Below, piece by piece: positions 12,294 through 22,546 of a stretch of 64,000 nucleotides of DNA; positions within the stretch are counted from its first letter, which is position 1; each line of letters starts with the position of its first letter. The stretch is from contig NC_016134.3 of NCBI RefSeq assembly GCF_000005505.3, forward strand, positions 21,714,584-21,778,583, in the 5' to 3' direction. Below the pieces are notes generated by a model. That model saw only the letters and a list, made by a program, of their open reading frames with translations. It did not search any database and was not told the origin of the DNA. Origin of the DNA: Brachypodium distachyon. Lineage: Eukaryota; Streptophyta; Magnoliopsida; Poales; Poaceae. The position numbers were made by a program, and so were the translations under genes.

Positions 12294-12598
12294 CAGCCAT
12301 ATGTGTGGGAGTTGATGACTGAGATCATGGTTCATGTGCATATAGGTCCTCCCTCTGATTTCTGGGAGGGAATTTTCGTCATGACTTGCTGTAATACTCA
12401 ATTTGGTCCCATTGTAAACAACTCATATGTGTCTCACTAAAATGAATTAGTATTCCCTAAAAAATGAATTAGTATTGGTAACACCTGATGTCAAAGTTGA
12501 TTGAGTTCATAAAGTTGATAAATTGCTAGCAGCCGTTTTGTTCATGAACAACAAGTCACTTGCTGATCAGCACTGAGCTTTCAGGAAACCCTCTCATC
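12294..12598. other. Shared 3' region between convergent ELMO and PPR genes
   Basis: Only 305 bases separate the two stop codons, so both 3' UTRs must lie here and may overlap. The stretch is AT-rich with no other gene. Confidence 0.5.
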
Positions 12599-14005
12599 TC
12601 ATCCGTCACCGTAGCCACCAACAGCGCTCGAGCCAGGGATCTTTGACAACAGTGCACCCTTCATCACCTTCCTCAGCCTGTCCACGTCCTGCCACCTCCC
12701 AGCATCTGCATATATGTTGGATAGTACCACATACACGCCATGGTTTTCAGGGTCCAGTTTCAGTATCTCTAACGCGGTCCGTAGTGCAATGTCAATGTTG
12801 CCATGGTTCCTGCAGGCTGTAAGAAGAGCCCCCCAGATCATGGTGTCCGCCTCGCAAGTCATCCCACGTATCATCTCCTCTGCCTCCACTAGGAGTCCAC
12901 TACGGCCGAGGAGGTCGACCATGCACCCATAGTGTTGGATGCTCGGAGTCAGCCCAAAGTCTTTCATAGATCTAAACGCTTTGCGGGCCTCGTCAATCAT
13001 CCCTGAGAGGCAGTATGCGGACAGAACCCCAACAAAAGTGGTTGCATTCGGGGGCACGCCCTCCTGGAGCATCTGCTGGAACATTACGAGTGCATACTTG
13101 CCATGCCCATGGTGCGCCAACCCTGAGATCAGGGCGTTCCATGTCGCTGTACGCCGCTCCGGCATTCCCTTGAACACCGTCACTGCCTCCTCGATAGCTG
13201 CGTTCTTCGCATACATGTCAACCAATGCCGTGCTAAGGATCACCCCGACAGGTGCCTCCACCCCCCTCATCTCAATGATATTGTGCACGCGCCGCCCTAT
13301 CACAAGCCCACCTGACTCCGACCGTGCACATGCCGACAGCACCGATGCTAAAACCACGTCACCAGGCTCGAACCCCTCGTTAATCATCTCACCAAACGCA
13401 CCCATGGCATCCTCATAACACCCGTTCAGCGTGTACCCGGACACCATTGTGGTATACACCACTGTGCTTCGCTCCGGCAATCCATCGAACACCTTCCGCG
13501 CGACCCCAATGAGGCCTGCTACAGAGTATGCCCGGACGAGGCCGTTAGCGACATAGGTGTCAAGATGGAGCCCGTGCTTCACAACGAGTGCATGGATCTG
13601 CTGGGATACGGGGAGAGCGAGGCGGGCGGAGGCCTTGAGGAGGAACGGGAAGGTGTGCCTGCCAGGGGAGTAGGAGGAGCTGCCGGAGCGGCGGTGGAGG
13701 GAGAAGAAGGGGAACGCGGAGGCAGGGTCGGGGGATGAGGCGAGGGCGCGGAGGGTGGTGTTGAGCATGAAGGAGTTGGGGGCGTAGGGGAGGGAGGAGA
13801 GGAAGCGGAGGACGGCGGCGGGAGGGGAGAGGTTGGCGTAGGCGTTGAGGAGGCGGGAGGCCGCGAAGGCGTCGTCGGCGAGGCGGCCGGAGACGAGCAT
13901 GGCCGCGTGGACGAGGGCGAGCCCCCGGAGAGTGGAGCAGCGGTCGGCGAGGAGGGAGAGGCTCATGTGCCGCCTGCCGGCGCCGGGGAGAGGTGGCGCG
14001 GGCAT
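12599..14005 (-). CDS. PLS-class (E-type) pentatricopeptide repeat protein
   Basis: An intronless 468-residue frame with no breaks. After a short N-terminus come PPR motifs of the plant PLS kind: [78 protein letters not shown] and [19 protein letters not shown]. The C-terminus has an E motif ([40 protein letters not shown]) and stops at IPGSSAV-G. There is no DYW deaminase domain. PLS-E proteins bind single-stranded RNA in chloroplasts or mitochondria, mostly for C-to-U editing; the target cannot be read here. The Met at 14005 gives a hydrophobic, serine-poor start, so organelle targeting is uncertain; a second Met is at residue 14. Confidence 0.9.
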   Translation of the reverse strand: MPAPPLPGAGRRHMSLSLLADRCSTLRGLALVHAAMLVSGRLADDAFAASRLLNAYANLSPPAAVLRFLSSLPYAPNSFMLNTTLRALASSPDPASAFPFFSLHRRSGSSSYSPGRHTFPFLLKASARLALPVSQQIHALVVKHGLHLDTYVANGLVRAYSVAGLIGVARKVFDGLPERSTVVYTTMVSGYTLNGCYEDAMGAFGEMINEGFEPGDVVLASVLSACARSESGGLVIGRRVHNIIEMRGVEAPVGVILSTALVDMYAKNAAIEEAVTVFKGMPERRTATWNALISGLAHHGHGKYALVMFQQMLQEGVPPNATTFVGVLSAYCLSGMIDEARKAFRSMKDFGLTPSIQHYGCMVDLLGRSGLLVEAEEMIRGMTCEADTMIWGALLTACRNHGNIDIALRTALEILKLDPENHGVYVVLSNIYADAGRWQDVDRLRKVMKGALLSKIPGSSAVGGYGDG

Positions 14006-14226
14006 TTAGGCGGCTGCCAAGTCCGTGACGCAGTTTACCGATTCAGTCTTTCGAGTTTCGATGTTGAAGATGTGGTCAAGTCATGAAAATCCTACGGCGG
14101 AGATGAAAGGCAGTTTTACCCCGTAACAATCCGGCGGCCCCGGTCGGTTTTCAGTTTTTCACCTCTCAGACAGCCGCGGCTTGTGGAGAAAAAGTTTAAT
14201 CTACTCCTGGCTTCTTTGATTCTAAA
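14006..14226. other. PPR upstream region
   Basis: About 220 bases between the PPR start and the Helitron-like end. It must hold the PPR promoter, but I see no clear TATA box or other defined site. Confidence 0.3.
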
Positions 14227-14601
14227 CTAGCACAGTGCCCGTGCGTTGTCACGGATTGTTAAACAACGTTCTACAGCTACAAAGAGATCATGAAACCATC
14301 GTGCTACTCCAGCTAATTAGTAGAAAAGAGAAACAGTACCGATCCGGAGGCTCGCGGGGGCTACAGGAGGCACGGGAGGCAGAGCAGCATCGGATTTGGC
14401 GGCACGCATGCGGATTTGAGGTTGGGCTCAGCATCTCACGCGCGTCAGGAAGGACGAAGCGATTTTTTTCTTTCGAACTCGTGGTTCGGTGGGCCGGACA
14501 GACCGATCCCCCCAATTGGGTTGGGCCCAGGCCGAAGCCCAAATCGTGTGACATACGACGACCGACGAAGGAAATACTATCCCTTTATTATTAGGTGTAG
14601 A
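14227..14601 (-). mobile_element. Small non-autonomous Helitron-like element
   Basis: Read on the minus strand, the segment ends in a GC hairpin (CCGTG-ACAACG-CACGG), 8 more bases, then CTAG followed by T. That is the Helitron 3' signature (hairpin, CTRR, T). The minus-strand 5' end reads TCTACACCTAATAATAAAGG, matching TC-starting grass Helitron ends. The 375-bp body encodes nothing recognisable. The base before the 5' TC is T rather than the expected A, so the 5' border is less certain. Confidence 0.55.
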
Positions 14602-14689
14602 ATTCTTGTCGTTGTTTTAGTTGTAGGAGTAGTGATTGGCACCAACCATCCCATCGTGATCATCTTCTGATGAGATCCAGTCCTCGACC

Positions 14690-16128
14690 AGAGAAGATTT
14701 GCCCCTGGGGGCTAGGACTACAGTGACATGGCGGGTTGCACCGTCACTCGGGACTCCACCGATGGTGTGCCACAGGTTTAGAGACTGGGCGATAAGGCTC
14801 TGTGAATTCCATTGACTCCTGGATCCAAGTGAGAGTGTTGGTGAAGATGTTGGGACCTAGTGTGTAGCCAAATCACGAGATGAAGATCACCGAGGTGGTC
14901 GGCAATGAATTCAATCCTCTAGTCGGGGCCAGGCCTCCTTTGTTGAAGCTGATGGCCATACTGGCGACAGAGCTTGGCAAGACAGGGGCCATCGGGATCC
15001 TATATTGGATTTAGCACCCTACCTGGCATGCCAATTGTCACTGTTTGTTACCAACAATATTTGATTCCGGGTAGTGCACGGCAGTGGATCACTGATGATA
15101 ACACCGGTGACAAGAATTTAGAATGGTTCAAGCCCTCGGATCGAGATAATACCCTACTCATGTGTGTTCGTGGTTGTATTAATCTTGCCTCAAAGTGCTC
15201 AAGCGATACGGGAGACAGATCTCCTGAGGTCGCTTTGATCTATGTCTAAAAGATAAATCTAGGGAAAGTTGTTCCTCTAGAAAGCTATGGGAAAAAGGCT
15301 TCTCCTAGAATCTCCCGTCACCCGACTATTTAGGGATTGGTATGGGACTGGAAGAGGGATAGAGAACATGTTGTAGATTGGTTTTGGGCATTTTTAGGAA
15401 ACATTGACGGTTTTTAGGGATTAGTAATGTATTTAGGAAACCTACTAGAGATGCTCTTAAACTCATACTCTTTCCTGAGTTACATGAGTCCTAAAACACG
15501 ATCTAACTACATATCTCGTTCACTTGGACGAGGACCTATTTGGGGACTCGGTCGAGCAGAGCCACAAACACGTCACTCGACATCAACCAGCAAGCAACCG
15601 AAGACTCAGCAGCAACACCATGAAGGATTCGGGTGCTCCTGATGATGTCATGAGATTCGGGCAGGGCTATGCCGGTCCAACTCGGCCCAACGAACAAAGG
15701 ATAGGAAACATTCTACGAGGTGTACGACCTCTGCCCGGGTTCCCACAATGACTTGGAGTAGGAACCAAGGAAGCTCCCTGATTTTCGGGGGGCATCCTAG
15801 TCTTTTAGCATATGTAATCTTTTCCATGTAACCAATTGGGAACCTATAATCCTAACCCCGCTGTACTATATAAGCTGGGTGACGGAAAACTCCGAAGAAC
15901 AAGTTATCTTTACACACATAGATCAAAGCGACCTCGAGAGGTCAGCCCTCTCGTATCGCTCGAGCACCTTGAGGCAAAATCAATATGACCACCAAACACA
16001 AGAGTAGGGGTATTACATGGATCCTGAGGATTGAATCTGTCTAAATCTTTGTCTCTTGTGCTACCGTCAGAGATCCATAACCGTACACCAACCAGGAACA
16101 AATACGGTCGGTATCAAACAACGACAAA
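14690..16128. repeat. Inverted pair of gypsy-type LTR fragments
   Basis: The stretch 15041-15256 is an imperfect reverse complement of 15899-16125. Both contain a TCAAAGCGACCTC / GAGGTCGCTTTGATC word, TTGCCTCAA-GTGCTC and a GTTTG-TACC end. In the plus-oriented arm an upstream TATATAAG box (about 15866) and a GGTATTACATGGATCC stretch are typical of grass gypsy LTR ends, so the arms are probably LTR pieces of one family inserted in opposite orientations. The 640-bp spacer and 14690-15040 hold no gene. Confidence 0.5.
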
Positions 16129-16310
16129 AGAATTGGCCTCTTTATAAGTAGCAGAGATATTTATGAAACTAGATGATGCCTGCCGTGTTGTTGCGGAACC
16201 GTGTTAAGGTAAATGCATAAATATATGCTGCTTAAAATAAACTTAAATTAATGTGAAAAAATGTAAAATTGTTCTTGTTTTACATTTAAAAACAAAACAA
16301 TAAAACCTAA

Positions 16311-17150
16311 GAAATAAAGCAAAAAGGCCTAATTGAAGCCACATTGAGCATTGAGGGCTTGAGGCCCAGGCCCAGCTGAAGCCCTCGTCAGGAAAATTGA
16401 CGTCTCTCCATGGCCCCGCAGCTGGATCAAGGAAAACCCTAGCCGCCAGACCACTCGCCCCCGTCCGGCGCGGCGGCTTCACCGTCCTCCTTCTACTCGT
16501 CCGTCTCACGGCGGCACACCTCTGCAAGACCCGCAAGGTTAGCTTCACCCCCGCAGCTGTTACAAACCCAGGTCGCTCCCCTCCTTGGCCAAACATCTCA
16601 TTCTCATCTACTCAGGACAAACCCTTTCCCGTCGTGATGAGGAGCTCCACGACTCTCATGGCGCTGCTGCTGCTCCTGTTGCTGGTGGTGGTGTGGCCGG
16701 CGGCGGCGGCGGACATCCAAATTCCTTACAGGGAAAGGAGCGAGGAGGAGACTCGGCGGGTCTTCGTGGAGTGGAAGGCCAAGGTAGGGAGGACCTACAG
16801 CTCGATCGGCGAGGAGGAGTGCCATTACGCGACGTTCAAGGACAATCTGCGCGACATCGACAAGCGAAACGTTGGCAGGATCCACTCGGACCCCCTCCGC
16901 CGGCGGCTCAACAATTTCTCCGACCTCACCCACGAGGAGCACAGAGCCGTTTCCTGCCTGACGCGGTCCGGACGAGCAAAAGGCAGCGTGGATGTTGATT
17001 GCATACATGCTGTTTGGTGTTTGTGCTTTCACTATCTATTTTTATTTTACACGTTAGCTGCTCCTGCCATATTTGGATCAAGTGGCCGGGCTGTGGGCGG
17101 GGAATATTCATCGGTGTTTCAACGTAACCCCTTCTAGATGAAATAGATTT
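16311..17150 (+). repeat. Inverted duplication, copy A (cysteine-protease 5' region)
   Basis: This copy is the reverse complement of material at 21070-22340. Shared landmarks are GCAAAAAGGCCTAATTGAAG, CGTCAGGAAAATTGAC, the propeptide coding stretch, and GGAATATTCATCGGTG near the end. Copy A contains about 280 bases, including the signal-peptide coding part, that copy B lacks. Confidence 0.8.
16637..17137 (+). CDS. Secreted I29 propeptide-only protein (cysteine-protease fragment)
   Basis: 166 residues. Residues 1-25 are a clear signal peptide (leucine run, then AAAA). Residues about 38-104 form the cathepsin propeptide inhibitor domain I29: EWKAKVGRTY, EEECHYATFKDNLRDIDKRN (an ERFNIN-type pattern keeping F-x2-N-x3-I-x3-N but not the arginine), and LNNFSDLTHEEHRA. 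Downstream the frame runs into unrelated sequence (residues 108-166) with no catalytic domain. In papain-like proteases this propeptide keeps the enzyme inactive and guides folding; free I29 proteins can act as inhibitors. Whether this one is expressed is unknown. It lies opposite in strand to the protease mature domain at 17.9-19.4 kb. I chose ATG 16637 over the in-frame ATG at 16397 because it starts the signal peptide. Confidence 0.5.
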   Translation: MRSSTTLMALLLLLLLVVVWPAAAADIQIPYRERSEEETRRVFVEWKAKVGRTYSSIGEEECHYATFKDNLRDIDKRNVGRIHSDPLRRRLNNFSDLTHEEHRAVSCLTRSGRAKGSVDVDCIHAVWCLCFHYLFLFYTLAAPAIFGSSGRAVGGEYSSVFQRNPF

Positions 17151-17889
17151 TTTAGGGAAATATCTGGTGAAAATGGCCATATGGCGAATACCTCATGTCG
17201 TGACCGTTGGATCGAGAATTCACTACCCTGAACGGTGGGATTGGAAGTAACAACTTAAATGCACTTGTACGCAAAAGCTCTGCCATTACCGCCCATTACA
17301 GTTACTCGGTCAAAGAAAGGAAACCCCAATCTCCAGTCCGATTCCATCCCCACCGGCGCAAGCGACGGGAGACCACAGCGAGGGCCCGACAGCGATGATG
17401 GGGTGCTGCTCCCCAAGTGCGTGACGATGACCAAAGGTGTGGTGGTGCCATGAAGCGACCGACACTGGGGCGGCGACACCAACCCCACGTGCTGGCTGCG
17501 TCCCTCACTCAACGTGCTGGCGGCGGCGCTGATCTGTTTGCTGCGGCTACATACGCGGCCCGTCAATCGGGCCCTGCGCGATGGCCACCTCTGCTACCTG
17601 GCGGCCCGGCGCTGCACCAATCAAGGGAGAGTTAGCACCTTTGCTGAAGCTGTGTTTTTTGAAGTTAAACCTGTTGTTTTGCTGTACAGGCAAATTTTGT
17701 GGTGTTCTGTAGCTGACTAAATGCTTGGTTGTACACTGAATTTGGATGTACAGATTTGTAATTGCACATTGGTTTAGCCGTATCAATGTGCATGCACAAA
17801 GAATACTTAAATGAATGTGGTTGTACAGGAATATTTGTTTTGCTGATTTTCTATTGTTGTACATATTGAAATTGCAGCCTGATTGCTGA
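17151..17889. other. Spacer downstream of the I29 gene
   Basis: GC-rich from 17270 to 17640, AT-rich after. Several open frames exist on both strands but none has a recognisable domain. A minus-strand stretch near 17560-17620 (GRQVAEVAIAQGPID) faintly resembles a papain segment. It lies downstream of the protease C-terminus, out of order, so I do not call it. Confidence 0.3.
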
Positions 17890-19445
17890 AATCTGTGGTG
17901 TCGCCTCCAGCATAACTCCACAGACCTCTCCCTTGGCCTCGACGCCTCGCCGGAGGCGCATGTAGTCGTGTTCGCCCCAGGCCTCCACCCACGAATTCTT
18001 AAGGAGCCGGTAGAAGACGCACGCCGGCTCGCCAGCCAGGTCGTCAGCTCCGGTTGTTCCATAACCAACCAGAGTCATTGCGTGATTCAAGTTCGTGTCG
18101 TGAGGCCCGTTGACACGGGTGCGGGTGGCCCGATCTTTCGATGAGATTGGTAACTCTCGATTTGGGTAGGAGGAGACGTTGATGATCCGACTACGGCCTA
18201 AGAGGCAGCGCCTTAGCAATCGATACACCAACTCCAGAGGGTTATTGATCACGCGGGGCACGATCAACCTGACCACGCGGGGGCACGATCAACCTGACCA
18301 CGAAGGTCTTTGTTCTTGCAAGCAATCGAAGAACAAACAAGAACAAGATAAATAGCGGATGCAATCTGAAATTACGAATATACTATATCAAACCAATGTC
18401 TCAACGAGACGATAAGTTGGAGTCTTGACGACGGTAAAACAGATGGTCTAACCGACACACGCGATTACACGAAAGTAGCAAAGATGGCTAAACTTTATCT
18501 AATCAAAACCCAAGGCTCCATAGGGGGGCTCATGGGGTATAAATAGGAGGAGGGAGAGATATTTTCGTCCACCTTGAGTAAGGAGGCCGAGATCCAACTC
18601 TATCTCTAACTTCCCTAACAAACTACAACTCTTTAGGAAACAGAAAAACAGATCCGTCAGCTTGTTTTGTCCGTTACGGTCAGCACGAGTCGAATCTCTT
18701 GATGGGGCCAGATCCGTTGGAAAGGTCTTGTAATTACCTTTCCAACAAGTACTTGTTTGCTTGATTTGGACTCCGGATGCGGCCTGGGTGATTAAAACAA
18801 ATTCGGGTCTCCTGACAGCTCGGACCCGAATCGGATTCAACTTTAATTCGTGATATCTTTCTCTAGCAAGCTCCGAATCATGTGCCGTTTGATTTGTTGG
18901 AAAGTAGACTTGATAGGCTTCACTTTGAATCTCCCTTTGCAGGCTATCACACTTCATCTTCACTTTGGATTTGTAAAGTTCATTAAGATGCCTACATAAT
19001 AAGATTACACAAGATAGTAGCTCCGCCTCCTTGCAAGTAACATATTGAAAACATTTTGTAATTGAATTTACCTGATTATAATTGTTATTAGATACACCAA
19101 CAATTATGGTTCTAATGGTCGTATCCATGGTGATCATGTCCATATCACCCGTCGAAGATGCCGCCACGGTATTGCTGAAACTCCGTGCTATTCGCGTCCA
19201 TTGCCATAGTGATTGGCTGTGTCGACGCGACCGCCATGAGCACCCACTCGTTTTGTGGTTCCACACCCTTCCAGCCCCTAATGCCCATGACTTGCCCGTG
19301 TAGTGGGAGGTCGCCCACGCCGAGAGGCCGGCACGTAAGGCGAGGTACTGGTATGCGTGAGCTGGATTACCTCCTCGACAGTGCTTGTCGAAGCCGTCAC
19401 AGTCAACAAGCTCCTGGGTGGACAGGGAGAAGAGGCTTTTGCTCG
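17890..19445 (-). pseudogene. Papain-family cysteine protease, mature-domain pseudogene
   Basis: Read on the minus strand: LFSLSTQELVDCDGFDKHC with CRGGNPAHAYQYL (19445 downwards). A frameshift follows, then VASTQPITMAMDANSTEFQQ and YRGGIFDG. A 1,037-bp LTR interrupts next, then LNHAMTLVGYG (catalytic His region), LLKNSW (catalytic Asn) and WGEHDYMRLRRGV with EVCGVMLEA. Order and spacing are those of C1A proteases such as the RD21/senescence types. The catalytic Cys region (QGxCGSCW) is not found, and the propeptide is displaced to 21.2-21.5 kb. The gene is therefore dead through truncation, frameshift and insertion, although both sides of the LTR read in one frame. KNSW is followed by V instead of G. 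Confidence 0.85.
18111..19147 (-). mobile_element. Solo LTR inside the cysteine-protease pseudogene
   Basis: A 1,037-bp segment starting TG and ending CA, flanked by perfect CCCGT duplications (18106-18110 and 19148-19152). Removing one CCCGT and the segment restores an uninterrupted protease frame across the junction, so both borders are exact. On the minus strand it has a TATTTATACCCCATGAG promoter motif (around 18537), a GATCGTGCCCCGCG stretch and a long 3' part, as in grass LTRs. There is no primer site, polypurine tract or coding region. I cannot tell the superfamily with certainty. Confidence 0.88.
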
Positions 19446-21069
19446 AGATGACTGTTTTCTCATCTCCAGAGAAGATAACATGATATTAGCTGGACAAAGC
19501 ACAAAAATATGTAGTTGGAGGCATTCTTCTTACTCTCAACTCTCAACACTATCAATAGCACAAGTGAAGAGGACACAATACACATGGAATTTTTGCGCCG
19601 TGTGCAACTTGTGACATTTTTTCTTCTTCTCGTTGCTTAGTTAGCTCGGCCAATTGCTTACAACTAACAGAACTACAATACCGGATCACACTCAGCCTGT
19701 AGGTGCACAATCACACAACGTAATGAGCAGCTCTGTAACAATCGCCAGATCCCTTACTTTGTGCCATCCCACGATAGAATCCAACGACTGCATCTACAAT
19801 ATAATGTTTTGACTAGAAGCAAAGTTGGACAAAATCGTGTACAGAAGACACGCAACATGGCCTTAAACTAGCTGCAGCAAGGACAACAAAATATACAAAT
19901 TGTAGCAGGAGAAACCGGGGGAAGTGGGGGGGGGGGGGGGGGGGGGAGGGGCAGGGCCCCTCATGTCTTTTTCAGGGGTTAGTTATCTAAGGAGGTAGGC
20001 CCATTTTTTTACTTTGCGAAAGAAGCTCGGATTTTGCCGGCCCAGCAACGAACCAGATGCTATCAACACCACCTCTTGTACAGGGAGAAGAGGGCTGGTT
20101 CCGTGGTGACGGCTTCGTCGCCGAACGTCATGGTGACGCCACATCAGACTTTCAAGTACCAGATTTGATGGGACTAAATTATCCGGGCAAAGACACCATG
20201 TTAATTATATATGCTAAAGCAGTTTAAGCTAGCTAGTCAGCAATACCTTTCTTGCTTTTATATCATCCTTCTCGGCAGTATATATTATGCAATGACTTCG
20301 GATTATTTGGTTCCTGAATGGGTGAAGAGTGAAGACAGTTTTAAAGGAAAAGCCGAGTCTGTTGGCAAGCACTCTACTCCATCTATCTCAGACCGTTGAT
20401 TGGGCGTGATTGAACAAACCGCAGCAAACAACAACAATGTCTCACTCACTGACGTCTTTGTATAGTCATGCTCACTTTAGCACAGCTGTCCGGGCGACAC
20501 CTACGAAGGAGAAAGGTCATCAGTGGCGGCCGTGCAAGGTCCGTCACTAATTAACATTTGTAATTATTGTTCCATCGTGTTAAGCAATAAAAACTAAGAA
20601 TTTAGCAAAAAAAATCACATTTTTCTGATTTTATTGAATTAGTTATGATTTGTTCAATCTTCAAAGGTCTTCACGGGTCATTAGTGATGGCCTAAATGCA
20701 AAGTCTACCACTGATGTGTGTTTTTGTGGATTTTGCAACTTTTCACGTTTGGCCATTAATGACGGGCCTTTCACATTTAGCCATCAGTGACGGACGTCAT
20801 CATCAGCTGGTGAGGCAGGCCCGTCACTGATGACGACAGATGAGATGATACGGATTGTGAGCACGGGCCGGAAGGCCCAGCTCGCGGCCACGTTCTAGAG
20901 GTACAGAGATACATAGACCATCGTGGAACATTTCTGAAGTGTCTCACAAAGTTGTGGCCTGCTGTTTAAGACTTCTGTCATCTCCTGAAAGAAGCACGGT
21001 GAAACTGTTGCAATGAAAATATATTTCATCAGTCTCCTGAAAGAAGCATGGTGAAACTGTTGCAATGAA
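19446..21069. other. Non-coding spacer with a G21 run and CACTA-like repeat words
   Basis: No gene is supported here. A run of 21 G lies at 19926-19946 and may be of unreliable length. From 20518 to 20845 paired words CATCAGTG(A/G)CGG and CCGTCACTGATG or GTCACTAATTA occur. Such words are typical of CACTA subterminal regions, and a related pattern is seen in the large CACTA element to the right. No CACTA-type terminus was found here. Confidence 0.4.
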
Positions 21070-21085
21070 AATCTATTTCATCAAG
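20981..21085. repeat. Two-copy 52-bp tandem repeat
   Basis: TCTCCTGAAAGAAGCA-GGTGAAACTGTTGCAATGAAAAT-TATTTCATCA occurs at 20981 and again at 21033 with a 52-base period and few differences. It sits at the outer edge of inverted copy B. Confidence 0.7.
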
Positions 21086-21159
21086 AAAGGGTTACGTTGA
21101 AGCACCGATGAATATTCCCCACCCACAGGCCGGCCACTTGATCCAAATGGCAGGAGCAA

Positions 21160-21490
21160 TCAACATGTAAAATAAATAATGAAACCACAAACAACAACAA
21201 ACAGCATGTATGCAATCAACCTCCACGCTGCCTTGTGCTTGTCCGGATCTAGTGGACGGTAGCAGCTAACGGCTCTGTGCTCGTCGTGGGTGAGGTTGGA
21301 GAAAAGGTTGAGCTGCCGGGGGAGGCGGTCCGAGTAGATCCTGCCGGCGTTTCGCTTGATGTCTCGCAGATTGTCGTAATGGCACTCCTCCTCGCCGATA
21401 GAGCTGTATAGGTCCTCCCTACCTTGGCCTTCCACTCCATGAAGATCCGCCGAGTCTCCTCCTCGCTCCTTTCCCTCGTGTAACTACTAT
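21160..21490 (-). pseudogene. I29 propeptide pseudogene (copy B)
   Basis: Minus-strand frames give RERSEEETRRIFMEWKAKVG and RTY, then after a frame change SSIGEEECHYDNLRDIKRN and LFSNLTHDEHRAVSC. This is the I29 domain of the open copy at 16.6 kb with at least one frameshift and a three-residue loss around the ERFNIN pattern. There is no signal peptide. It lies upstream, in the minus direction, of the mature-domain pseudogene, so the two are probably pieces of one ancestral protease gene separated by about 1.7 kb of inserted DNA. Confidence 0.75.
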
Positions 21491-22198
21491 TAAGAGTTTT
21501 GTGGTCTTCATCAGCAATTCTACGGCGGAGGGTATGATGCCGTCGAAAATAAATGCACTTTGGTTTTCTCTGCTGCAGCGGTGCCTTTTCAGTTAGTGCC
21601 ACGGACCAGAGAGTTTTACTCACTGTAGATCCGATATGTCTGATTTTGCCGATTTTTTTTAGTTTGTGTCTTCGCATATCCATGCATATGGATTTGATAA
21701 GTTTTTGTAAATGTGATTTCGTTGGTCTGATATGATAGCATGTTCCAACTCTAGTAAACGAAAAACTATATTAAAATGACAGTACCCAAATCTTATACAT
21801 GTTGACCAAAAACAAAGTTTAACTTCATAAGAATATCAATGTGAAAATCACAAGTATTCTTGTGAATGTTATCCAGTATATAGTTCTCACTCAATATATA
21901 TGAGCTCCATGCTCAGTGTGCATGCAGAATTGCAGAGTTCCAGCAAGTTTGACATGACACTGAACTTATAGAAGGCAATGAGTGGAGGACCCAAATTACA
22001 CATAAACATGGAAACTGCACTCAATCAGTTCATTATTTGATAATCAGATGGAGCTGATAACAGATATTTGAACCTAAAAGGGCCATTTTAGACAAGCAAA
22101 TACTTGTAAGATGAACTGCTGGCTACGAATATATCCCATCGGCAAATGAAACGGCCATTGAAGCCTTGCAGCAATAAGAACAAGGATCTAAAAACAAC
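21487..22198. repeat. Direct duplication, left unit
   Basis: The stretch from CTTCATCAGCAATTCTACGG to CAGCAATAAGAACAAGGATC recurs in the same orientation at 22547-23010. It shares ACAGTACCCAAATCTTATAC, TATCCAGTATATAGTTCTCA and ACCTAAAAGGGCCATTTTAG. The left unit has about 220 extra bases (21535-21770) not in the right unit. Confidence 0.8.
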
Positions 22199-22410
22199 CC
22201 TTGTGCGGCTAGGGTTCCTTGTTCCATCTGCGGGGGCATCGGGGAGAGATGTCAATTTTCCTGACGATGGCTTCAGCTGGGCCTCAATGGTCAATGTGGC
22301 TTCAATTAGGCCTTTTTGCTTTTTCTCTGAATTGATCAGTACCAAGTGGACACGATGTCAACTAGGGTTTCAAGCCAAATTACAGCCCTGTCATCAGCAT
22401 TCATCAATTC

Positions 22411-22514
22411 CTATCACCTCCTATTGCCGTCTTGGCGCTGCTAGGTGGAACCTCGGGTTCTCCTATCACCTCCTATTGCCGTCTTGGCGCTGCTAGGTGG
22501 AACCTTGGGTTCTC
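22411..22514. repeat. Two-copy 52-bp tandem repeat
   Basis: CTATCACCTCCTATTGCCGT followed by CTTGGCGCTGCTAGGTGGAA occurs at 22411 and 22463 with a 52-base period, nearly identical, so the duplication is recent. Confidence 0.85.
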
Positions 22515-22546
22515 CTAGACGTTTCCAAAAAATATTTTCTATTACG

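Larger units (their letters stand above)
21070..22340 (-). repeat. Inverted duplication, copy B
   Basis: Minus-strand counterpart of 16311-17150. It matches in two blocks, 21070-21480 and about 22205-22340. Between them lie about 720 bases absent from copy A, most of which recur as a direct duplicate at 22.5-23.0 kb. Copy B lacks the signal-peptide exon and has indels in the propeptide. Confidence 0.8.

Noticed and set aside
16397..16636. Upstream in-frame start of the I29 protein
   Set aside because: It would place 80 residues before an excellent signal peptide; ATG 16637 is the sensible start.
17547..17640. Possible extra papain-like segment (GRQVAEVAIAQGPID)
   Set aside because: Out of order relative to the minus-strand protease, too short, and only faintly similar.
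18246..19102. Alternative LTR borders with GTTAT/ATTAT flanks
   Set aside because: The outer borders with a perfect CCCGT duplication also restore the protease frame, so the inner pair is chance.
19926..19946. Run of 21 G as a possible G-quadruplex or functional tract
   Set aside because: Homopolymer lengths are unreliable in assemblies and nothing around it suggests function. The same applies to the G15 run at 43205-43219.
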